Assembly: GCF_007997215.1 (NCBI RefSeq) | Contig: NZ_VORW01000003.1 | Coordinates: forward strand, 186,001 to 250,000 | Direction: 5' to 3' | DNA length: 64,000 bases | Source: Algoriphagus aquimarinus | GTDB lineage: Bacteria; Bacteroidota; Bacteroidia; Cytophagales; Cyclobacteriaceae | In this document: piece by piece, positions 58,001 to 64,000 of the stretch | Numbering within the stretch: the first letter of the stretch is position 1 | How the letters are laid out: each line of letters begins with the position of its first letter | Program-made: the position numbers and the translations under genes | Notes under the pieces: model-generated | Database searches by the model: none | What the model was told of the DNA's origin: nothing | The model's input: the letters and a program-made list of their open reading frames with translations, nothing else

Positions 58001-59359
58001 ATGAAAAATGTTTTTAAAACCCTCGGTGGATTACGCAAACTTTTATCCAGTGTCGATCTGGATCAAATCTCCAAGCTTTCGGAGAAAGTAGATATCTCCA
58101 AAATGGTAGGCTTAGTGTCGCAGATGAGCGAAGAAGATCTATCAAAAATGATGGGCATGATGAAAGGCGGTAGCAAACCTAAAGTCATCCCTCCAGTCAA
58201 TGGCGATTTCTATGAGCTTGGTAAAACCCTTCTGCCTCATGAGCGGGAAATCCAACTTCAGGTGCGGGAATTCATGGAGCGTGAGATCAAACCCATCGCC
58301 AATGACTATTGGAACCGTGGTGAATTCCCCATGCAGATTATCCCTAAAATGGCTGAGCTGAATATCGCAGGACTAACTTATCAGGGCTATGGCTGCCCAG
58401 GACATTCGGCGCTGCTGGAAGGTTTTGTGGCAATGGAAATGGCAAGAATAGACACTTCTATTTCTACTTTTTTTGGAGTACAAAGTGGACTCGCAATGGG
58501 GTCAATCTATCTCTGTGGATCAGAAGAACAAAAGCAAGAATGGCTTCCTACTATGCAGAAATTGGAGAAAATCGGGGCTTTTGGCTTGACAGAACCTGAA
58601 GTGGGATCTGGCGTAGCGGGCGGATTGACGACTACCTGTAAAAGAGAAGGTGATACTTGGGTGATTAATGGCCAGAAAAAATGGATAGGAAACGCCACCT
58701 TCTCAGATATGACCATTATCTGGGCTCGTGACTTGGAAGACCAGCAGGTCAAAGGATTTATCGTGAGAAAAGGCAATCCAGGGTTTGTTGCTGAAAAGCT
58801 GGAAGATAAAATGGCGCTGAGAACGGTACAAAATGCATTGATCACGCTGACGAATTGTGAAGTTCCTGAAACGGATAGACTACAAGAAGCTAATTCATTC
58901 CGAGACACTGCAAAAGTCCTTCGCATGACGCGAGCTGGCGTAGCTTGGCAAGCTGTTGGATGTGCACGAGGAGCTTATGAACTAGCTTTGGCATATACTA
59001 ATGAACGCAAGCAATTCGGAAGACCTATCGCCTCTTTCCAACTCGTTCAGGATTTGTTGGTAACTATGCTTGGAGATTTGACAGCCATGCAGACGATGGT
59101 TTTCCGACTTTCCGAGATGCAGGATGGAGATATTCTTAAAGATGAACATGCTTCCTTAGCCAAAGTATTCTGTACACTGCGAATGCGCTCTATCGTAGAT
59201 AATTCCCGCGCTTTGTTTGGTGGAAATGGCATATTGCTACGCCATGACATCGCGAGATTTGTGGCAGATGCGGAAGCAGTCTACAGCTACGAAGGCACTA
59301 AGGAAATCAATTCACTGATCGTAGGTCGAGCCATTACAGGGCACAGTGCATTTGTCTAA
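58001..59359 (+). CDS. Acyl-CoA dehydrogenase with N-terminal extension
   Basis: A 452-residue flavoprotein of the acyl-CoA dehydrogenase family, most like the glutaryl-CoA dehydrogenase / acyl-CoA oxidase-4 group. It shows AFGLTEPEVGSGVAGGLTTT, VINGQKKWIGNATFSDMTII, NERKQFGRPIASFQLVQDLL, and the catalytic Glu in VYSYEGTKEINSLIVGRAIT. The first 65 residues are an extra helical segment (LDQISKLSEKVDISKMVGLV, SEEDLSKMMGMMKGG) before the usual N-terminus (LPHEREIQLQVREFMEREIK). The extension resembles a Met-rich helical hairpin and may mediate assembly. Its stop overlaps the convergent gene by 4 bp. Confidence 0.92.
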   Translation: MKNVFKTLGGLRKLLSSVDLDQISKLSEKVDISKMVGLVSQMSEEDLSKMMGMMKGGSKPKVIPPVNGDFYELGKTLLPHEREIQLQVREFMEREIKPIANDYWNRGEFPMQIIPKMAELNIAGLTYQGYGCPGHSALLEGFVAMEMARIDTSISTFFGVQSGLAMGSIYLCGSEEQKQEWLPTMQKLEKIGAFGLTEPEVGSGVAGGLTTTCKREGDTWVINGQKKWIGNATFSDMTIIWARDLEDQQVKGFIVRKGNPGFVAEKLEDKMALRTVQNALITLTNCEVPETDRLQEANSFRDTAKVLRMTRAGVAWQAVGCARGAYELALAYTNERKQFGRPIASFQLVQDLLVTMLGDLTAMQTMVFRLSEMQDGDILKDEHASLAKVFCTLRMRSIVDNSRALFGGNGILLRHDIARFVADAEAVYSYEGTKEINSLIVGRAITGHSAFV

Positions 59360-60195
59360 AGCACCAGTAAAATCGCCGGAATCAGGAAGGCAACTTCCAT
59401 TCGCATCCTGATTTGCTCAGATTTTAAGCCAGATTTAAAAAAACTCAGGTAGTGCAACAGCAGCATAATCAGTACTAAACTAGGAAAGATTCTATACAGT
59501 GAATTCACCAGTAGCAATCCCATAAAAGCAGCGAGAACTAATGCGATTGCCAATTGGCGAATTCTAGGATAGAGTCTTTCTTGAGGTATTATTGTGGCGA
59601 TGGACGAAAATCCTGCTTCGCTGTCCGATTCGGTATCCAAACTGGAAAGCATGATTAGATTCAAATAGGCCAATCCCATATATAAAATGGTCAGGCCAAA
59701 AGCCGTCCAGGTATAATCTATTTCGGGTGCCTCATACCATGGAAGCCAAGAAATCCCGATCACGTAGAATATCGCAGAGCTAAGTTCTTTTAGTCGAACT
59801 CGTTTTGCAGCCAATTTCCTCACGGCAAGCAGAATCCCCATAATCACTAGCCCAAGACCAGCACCGAAAAATAACTCCTTGGAAAACCCAAAGAATTTTA
59901 TTGCCCAGACCAATCCAACACAGCCTACTACCCCAAGTGTTGCTAGTAAGGATTTTTGGTAGATCAGGTGGAAATGATGCCTATCCGCTCCGTGACCTGA
60001 AGCTAGCTTTCGGGCATCCATCAAGTGATCGGCTGTATAAATACACCAAACAGCCATCCCCAATAAGATATATTCCTGCCAGGCCAGCTCAACCCGCAGT
60101 GCTCTAGCAAAAAAAAGCATTCCCGCCATAGCGCCGAGAACTACATCAAGAGAAAGCCAGGTAATGCGCTGATAGATTTTAAAAAGAAACTGCAC
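59356..60195 (-). CDS. Polytopic membrane protein, UbiA-prenyltransferase-like
   Basis: A 279-residue protein with about eight or nine hydrophobic segments. Two polar motifs between segments, CIYTADHLMDARKLASG and MLSSLDTESDSEAG, sit where UbiA prenyltransferases have their two Asp-rich metal-pyrophosphate motifs (DxxxD-type spacing). The sequence otherwise is too divergent for a firm assignment. If it is a UbiA relative, it would transfer an isoprenoid chain; a plain membrane protein is the alternative. Convergent with the acyl-CoA dehydrogenase gene, and divergent from the SGNH hydrolase gene. Confidence 0.7.
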   Translation of the reverse strand: MQFLFKIYQRITWLSLDVVLGAMAGMLFFARALRVELAWQEYILLGMAVWCIYTADHLMDARKLASGHGADRHHFHLIYQKSLLATLGVVGCVGLVWAIKFFGFSKELFFGAGLGLVIMGILLAVRKLAAKRVRLKELSSAIFYVIGISWLPWYEAPEIDYTWTAFGLTILYMGLAYLNLIMLSSLDTESDSEAGFSSIATIIPQERLYPRIRQLAIALVLAAFMGLLLVNSLYRIFPSLVLIMLLLHYLSFFKSGLKSEQIRMRMEVAFLIPAILLVL

Positions 60196-60300
60196 AGCTT
60201 AAAGATAGCGTGAATAGGCAAAAGTCCATAGTTGGTACTCGGATGCTCAGGGATATTATTTATTTTACAGCTCAATTCTCAACCCCATAAACCTGAACAA

Positions 60301-60939
60301 ATGAAAAAATTCAATTTGCTTTTAGTTGCGCTGATCGCTTTTACCACGGTTTCTTTTGCGCAAGCACCCATTAAAATCGCCTGTGTAGGCAACAGCATCA
60401 CCCAAGGCCCTGGAAGAGATAATCCAGATAGCTGGCCGCTACAGATGCAGACCATACTCGGCGATGCCTATGAGGTGGGCAATTTCGGAGTCTCTGGCAG
60501 AACGCTACTCAGAAAAGGAGATTTTCCGTTTTGGAATGAACCACAGTTTCAGCAAGTGAAAGATTTCAAAGCTGATATTCTAATAATCATGCTGGGAACG
60601 AATGACTCCAAACCTCAGAACTGGCAGTACGCTTCAGAATTCAGACAGGATTATTTGGATATGATCCATGAATTCAAGAAAACTATGCCCGTGGATGGCA
60701 AAGTCTATGTGATTTTGCCTGTTCCGGTGACTCGTGTGAATTTTGGGATTACGCCGGATGTAATGAATAATGAGCAGCGCTTGATGCTGATAGATATTGC
60801 CGACGAAAGCGGTTCGGAATTGATTGATCTTTATACACCATTTATGGGTCACGAAGATCTACTTCCTGACGGCGTGCATCCAAATACGGAAGGTTTGGGA
60901 ATTATGGCGAAGGTGATTGCGAGAGCAATTAGATTGTAA
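60301..60939 (+). CDS. Secreted SGNH/GDSL-type esterase
   Basis: A 212-residue protein with signal peptide (MKKFNLLLVALIAFTTVSFA) and an SGNH hydrolase domain. Block I is VGNSITQGPG (nucleophile Ser), block II has Gly in NFGVSGRTLL, block III is MLGTNDSKPQNW, and block V is PDGVHPNTEG with the Asp/His pair. Such enzymes often remove acetyl groups from sugars (sialate or xylan O-acetylesterase types). It is next to a secreted sulfatase gene (convergent), which would fit breakdown of decorated polysaccharides. An upstream ATG at 60232 adds residues before the signal peptide and is rejected. Confidence 0.92.
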   Translation: MKKFNLLLVALIAFTTVSFAQAPIKIACVGNSITQGPGRDNPDSWPLQMQTILGDAYEVGNFGVSGRTLLRKGDFPFWNEPQFQQVKDFKADILIIMLGTNDSKPQNWQYASEFRQDYLDMIHEFKKTMPVDGKVYVILPVPVTRVNFGITPDVMNNEQRLMLIDIADESGSELIDLYTPFMGHEDLLPDGVHPNTEGLGIMAKVIARAIRL

Positions 60940-60984
60940 GCAGTCCGGTGACGGATGCCCGATGTGGGGTGTAGTCTTCGTGTA

Positions 60985-61012
60985 CCCTCCAGGTTTTTAG
61001 AAACTTGGAGGG
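60985..61012. terminator. Hairpin between convergent esterase and sulfatase genes
   Basis: CCCTCCAGGTTT (60985-60996) and AAACTTGGAGGG (61001-61012), one G-T wobble, 4-nt loop. It can serve both converging transcripts. It is related in form to the 9739-9763 hairpin. Confidence 0.65.
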
Positions 61013-61027
61013 TTGTGCTTTTTCATG

Positions 61028-62590
61028 CTACTCCACAAACCCAATCTGTTTCCACTCGCCCTCAACCTTATCATTTTGCTGAGGAGCACCGGAAGTACTT
61101 CTACCCTCTTTGATATATTTGGACAGGAGACTTTTTAGCGCAGCTACTTTCTCAGGATTTTCGGCCTGAAGGTTTGTAGTCTCGCCTGGATCGGAAGCCA
61201 AATTGTACAACTGTACTTCTGGAAGTTCAGCTTCAGCTGGATCGCCTGGCTTAGGGAAGCTCCAGCCTCCAGAGCCTTTGGCCATCAACAATTTCCATTC
61301 ACCTTGGCGGATTGCAAAAGAACCATTGATGGAATGATGCACTGTCGCCTCACGGAATTGATCCACTTCCTTATCCGCGTCAAATAGTCCCATTAGACTG
61401 TAGCTATCTTCTCCTTCGTTTTCTTTTAGGGCGTAGCCTGTGATTTCAGCACTTGTCGCCATGATATCAGTCAGGCAGATGGTTTGACTTCTGGTGGAGC
61501 CAGGATTGATCTTAGCAGGCCATTTGGCGATAAAGGGCACGCGGTGCCCACCTTCATACAAGTCGGCCTTATTCCCTCGGAAGGTATAATTCGATAAATG
61601 CCCTAGAGCTGCCATTTCTTCTAATCCTGCTGCTGGAGATCCACCATTGTCACTGGTGAAAATAACCAGTGTATTTTCTTCAATTCCTGCATTCTTAATC
61701 GCTGCATTAACCTGACCTACATAATCATCGATCATCATCATAAAGTCTCCAAATGGCATCAGACCACTTTTCCCCTGCCACTCTGAAGGAGGTAAAATAG
61801 GCGTATGTGGAGAAGGCAGAGCTAGGTATAGAAAAAACGGCTTGTCATCCTGAGACTTCTCCTCTATGTATTGTATGGATCGCTCAAAGAAATTTGGAGT
61901 AACTTTTTCATGATCAAAATCCGGAGAAGTTGGCCCCTCGCGCCACCAAGAGTATTTGCCCGTATTTACAGTTATTGTATCTGGAATTGCTGTGACTTGA
62001 CCATTTTCCACATAAACGTAAGGCGCCATATCCAGAGAACCTGAATGCCCGTAGGCGTAGTCAAAGCCTAAATCATTTGGAGTGTGAGTGACAGTTTTGG
62101 CAAAATCAATCGCATCGAAATCTTGGGGATTCCATCCTTCGCCTGCATTTTCTTCATCACCTTTTAACCCCCAGTCCCAGCCCAGATGCCATTTTCCTAT
62201 AAATGCCGTATTATATCCTTGCCCTTTCAGCACATCTGCGATGGTGGTTCTATCATCTGGAATCAGAGCCTTTGATTTCCCTGTCAACACACCAGATTTA
62301 AGCCGGCTTCTCCAGTTATATCTACCTGTCAGAAAACCATACCTGGTAGGCGTGCACACCGCAGAAGGCGTATGCGCATCTGTAAATTTCATTCCTCCAG
62401 ATGCCAATGCATCTATATTAGGTGTAGGTATTTTACTATCCGGGTTGAATGCATGGATATCTCCGTAGCCCAGGTCATCTGCAAGAATTACGATAATATT
62501 TGGCTGCCTTTCCTGTTCTTGGCCTTTTGGTGAGCAGGAAAAAATCTGAAGAGTGAAGACAAGTGCAAATAGCTGAAGAATTTGTTTCAT
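61028..62590 (-). CDS. Sulfatase (S1 family) lipoprotein
   Basis: A 520-residue arylsulfatase-type enzyme with lipobox IFSCSP near residue 19. The metal site begins IVILADDLGYGDIHAF, and the sulfatase signature is SAVCTPTRYGFLTGRYNWR, with Cys as the formylglycine precursor (CxPxR). Further blocks are FIGKWHLGWDWG, FTSDNGGSPAAGLEEM and YEGGHRVPFIAKWPAK. It removes sulfate from sugars or aryl sulfates outside the cytoplasm after activation by a formylglycine-generating enzyme encoded elsewhere. Marine polysaccharide use is a reasonable inference. No SusCD pair is adjacent. Confidence 0.93.
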   Translation of the reverse strand: MKQILQLFALVFTLQIFSCSPKGQEQERQPNIIVILADDLGYGDIHAFNPDSKIPTPNIDALASGGMKFTDAHTPSAVCTPTRYGFLTGRYNWRSRLKSGVLTGKSKALIPDDRTTIADVLKGQGYNTAFIGKWHLGWDWGLKGDEENAGEGWNPQDFDAIDFAKTVTHTPNDLGFDYAYGHSGSLDMAPYVYVENGQVTAIPDTITVNTGKYSWWREGPTSPDFDHEKVTPNFFERSIQYIEEKSQDDKPFFLYLALPSPHTPILPPSEWQGKSGLMPFGDFMMMIDDYVGQVNAAIKNAGIEENTLVIFTSDNGGSPAAGLEEMAALGHLSNYTFRGNKADLYEGGHRVPFIAKWPAKINPGSTRSQTICLTDIMATSAEITGYALKENEGEDSYSLMGLFDADKEVDQFREATVHHSINGSFAIRQGEWKLLMAKGSGGWSFPKPGDPAEAELPEVQLYNLASDPGETTNLQAENPEKVAALKSLLSKYIKEGRSTSGAPQQNDKVEGEWKQIGFVE

Positions 62591-62765
62591 AAGAGGGTAG
62601 ATATTTGATCATCAATTTAGGGCGAAAGAACCAAAAAATAGTCGAATAAAATGATGTGTTAAAAATCCCCCTTACCCCCTTTAATGACTTTTCGTTTCCC
62701 AAAGAACTCAAGAAATCAAGGGGGAATTGATTCTGCTAGCATTTGAGCGCCGTTCGTAAAACAAA

Positions 62766-62795
62766 AAAACCACAACCCTTGCGAGTTGTGGTTTT
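62766..62795. terminator. Terminator of the atpA-atpG transcript
   Basis: A perfect 11-bp stem, AAAACCACAAC (62766-62776) and GTTGTGGTTTT (62785-62795), followed on the minus strand by seven T's. The remaining 62591-62765 stretch holds a CCCCCTT / AAGGGGG inverted pair near 62664-62725 and no gene I can support. Confidence 0.88.
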
Positions 62796-62815
62796 GGAAG
62801 TAGGTCTATCGTTTA

Positions 62816-63688
62816 TTACTTACCGCCAAGTGCATTTGCACCGGAGACGATTTCAAGTATTTCATTGGTAATTGCAGCCTGACGTGTTCTGTTGTACATC
62901 AATCTAAGCTCTTTCAGCAATTCACCAGCATTGTCTGTTGCTTTATCCATTGCAGTCATTCTAGCGCCATGCTCAGAAGCATTACTTTCTAGGACTGCTT
63001 TGTAAAACTGAATCTTCAAAGAAGTGGGTACCAATTCTTCAATAATGTATTTTCTGGATGGCTCCAAGATGTAGTCTGTATCAGGCATTTTCTCCTCAGC
63101 AGTATCATCCTTTGCCATTGGCAAGAATTGCTCTACTACTACTTCTTGAGTAGCTACGTTTTTGAACTCGTTGAACACCAATACTACCTGATCATATTCG
63201 CCAGCGATAAAAGCATTCATTGCAAATTCAGCTGCATTTCTCACTTTCTCAAAAGTAAGATCCAGGAATAACTGAGAATAATCAGAAACCATATTGAAAT
63301 CACGCTTTTTGAACGCTTCAAATGACTTCTTACCAATAGGAAGAATAGTGATATTCTTATCTGCAAATTGTCTAGCTATAGCAAGATTTACTGCTTTCAT
63401 GATATTTGAATTGAAAGCACCACAAAGTCCTTTGTCTGAAGTAACGGGAATGATCAAAACATTTTTCACTTCTCGTTTTTCAGCAAATACAATATCTGCA
63501 GCTCCATCAGAAGCAGCTGATACATTATTTAGGATTTGGGTCAACTTCTGAGAGTAAGGACGCATCTGTATGATTTTGTCCTGAGCTCTTCTAAGTTTGG
63601 CGGCGGAAACCATTTTCATGGCCTTAGTAATCTGCTGAGTGGAGACTACTGAGGTTATCCGTTCCTTTACTTCCTTAAGATTAGCCAT
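62816..63688 (-). CDS. atpG: F-type ATP synthase gamma subunit
   Basis: A 290-residue gamma subunit: N-terminal helix MANLKEVKERITSVVSTQQI with TKAMKMVSAAKLRRAQ, the central PVTSDKGLCGAFNSNIMKAV, and the C-terminal ASEHGARMTAMDKATDNAGE with YNRTRQAAITNEILEIVSGA, all typical. It forms the rotating shaft of the F1 motor at the inner membrane. The gene is 64 bp downstream of atpA on the same strand and is followed by a strong terminator, so it ends its operon. Other atp genes are not in the window. Confidence 0.97.
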   Translation of the reverse strand: MANLKEVKERITSVVSTQQITKAMKMVSAAKLRRAQDKIIQMRPYSQKLTQILNNVSAASDGAADIVFAEKREVKNVLIIPVTSDKGLCGAFNSNIMKAVNLAIARQFADKNITILPIGKKSFEAFKKRDFNMVSDYSQLFLDLTFEKVRNAAEFAMNAFIAGEYDQVVLVFNEFKNVATQEVVVEQFLPMAKDDTAEEKMPDTDYILEPSRKYIIEELVPTSLKIQFYKAVLESNASEHGARMTAMDKATDNAGELLKELRLMYNRTRQAAITNEILEIVSGANALGGK

Positions 63689-63752
63689 CTTGATTGCTTT
63701 GTGCTAGGGTATAAATAACCGGAAGACTTTCGCCTCCCGGAATTCAAATCAA

Positions 63753-64000
63753 TTATTTAGAGAACTTAGGAGCTAATTCTGCAGCTGCCTTAGAAAGAAT
63801 CTTTCCAGCTCCATCCACATCACCTTTCAGGATCAGTTGAAGTGCTTCTGGATAAGAAGTATCCAAAAGGGTATAGAATTCTTTCTCAAATGCTCTAGCT
63901 TTATCCACCGGAACTGTATCCATCAAGCCTTTTGTAGAAGCATAGATGATAGCAACTTGATGCGCAACAGGTACTGGAGAGTACTGTGGTTGCTTCAAGA
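63753..64000 (-). CDS. atpA: F-type ATP synthase alpha subunit, C-terminal part (truncated by window edge)
   Basis: About 82 C-terminal residues of the alpha subunit: LKQPQYSPVPVAHQVAIIYA, STKGLMDTVPVDKARAFEKE, then FYTLLDTSYPEALQLILKGD and the end KAAAELAPKFSK. The KQPQYSPVPV block is a hallmark of the alpha subunit C-terminal helical domain. The frame stays open to the window edge; the leucine codon at 63996-63998 is internal, not a start. The gene lies upstream of atpG on the same strand. Confidence 0.95.
   Translation of the reverse strand, partial: LKQPQYSPVPVAHQVAIIYASTKGLMDTVPVDKARAFEKEFYTLLDTSYPEALQLILKGDVDGAGKILSKAAAELAPKFSK

Noticed and set aside
62475..62711. 78-codon minus-strand frame overlapping the sulfatase start
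   Set aside because: It overlaps the sulfatase signal peptide in another frame and translates the CCCCCTT / AAGGGGG repeat; no protein features.

Overview
The window looks like a chromosomal segment of a Bacteroidota member of the order Cytophagales, most likely an Algoriphagus-like marine bacterium (Cyclobacteriaceae). The genus is an inference from overall gene content. The supports are Bacteroidota-type promoters (TTTG, about 19-21 nt, then TAnnTTTG), almost no Shine-Dalgarno sequences, moderate to low GC, type IX secretion parts (PorT- and PorE-like proteins), a DUF5606 protein, a menaquinone methyltransferase, a mono-functional FtsI with a C-terminal PASTA domain, and many lipoproteins and secreted hydrolases. 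No insertion sequence, prophage, CRISPR array or rRNA was seen. The content is mostly conserved housekeeping genes with small accessory pieces between them.

Layout. 1-5 kb (minus strand): a truncated DUF3810 membrane protein, an Nfu iron-sulfur scaffold, a ThuA-like secreted protein, a VanX-type dipeptidase lipoprotein, an SDR oxidoreductase, porT and ubiE. 5-8.4 kb (plus): engB, a DUF5606 protein, two small unknowns and a sugar isomerase/epimerase-like protein. 8.6-11.4 kb (minus): rnhA, marC, a class V aminotransferase and aroQ. 11.5-14.2 kb (plus): an orphan VapB-like antitoxin, a Xer recombinase, an outer-membrane protein, a frameshifted small membrane gene and a lipoprotein. 14.3-15.8 kb: a purine nucleoside phosphorylase and a flavin reductase. 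15.8-31.2 kb (minus): a complete division and cell wall cluster in the order mraZ-rsmH-ftsL-ftsI-murE-mraY-murD-ftsW-murG-murC-ftsQ-ftsA-ftsZ. Most junctions overlap or abut, and a 10-bp-spaced TGGG array upstream is probably the MraZ operator.

31.7-34.2 kb holds an M56 (BlaR1-like) membrane peptidase with eight 18-residue helical repeats, paired with a BlaI-family repressor whose promoter is covered by three copies of an inverted repeat, TACGA-N6-TCGTA. 34.4-37.4 kb (plus) has an Old Yellow Enzyme, an NRDE protein and a YpdA-like flavoprotein. 37.5-42.4 kb (minus) has a PorE-like OmpA lipoprotein, a small conserved protein and a two-gene heterodisulfide-reductase-like iron-sulfur pair. A tRNA-Phe with its own promoter and terminator lies at 42.46 kb.

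42.9-46.2 kb (plus) contains an ECF sigma / anti-sigma / DUF4252 / DUF4252 cassette, preceded by a 24-codon ORF coupled to the sigma gene by ATGA. Next comes a strongly promoted secreted protein whose leader holds a 31-codon ORF and mutually exclusive stems. 46.6-50 kb (minus) encodes two M14 carboxypeptidase-like proteins, one with intact zinc ligands and one that has lost them. 50-57 kb holds a Usp / cation-proton antiporter pair, hemH, a vapBC module with an operator, purM and a neutral-ceramidase-like protein. 57-64 kb holds a methyltransferase, an acyl-CoA dehydrogenase, a polytopic UbiA-like protein, an SGNH esterase, a sulfatase, and atpG with the end of atpA.

Intergenic regions carry several small repeat families: 7-8 bp tandem arrays touching gene ends, an identical 28-bp dispersed repeat, REP-like palindromes and a large nested palindrome at 57.8 kb. 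The least explained parts are the M56/BlaI system, the two ATGA-coupled mini-ORFs and the M14 enzyme/pseudo-enzyme pair.
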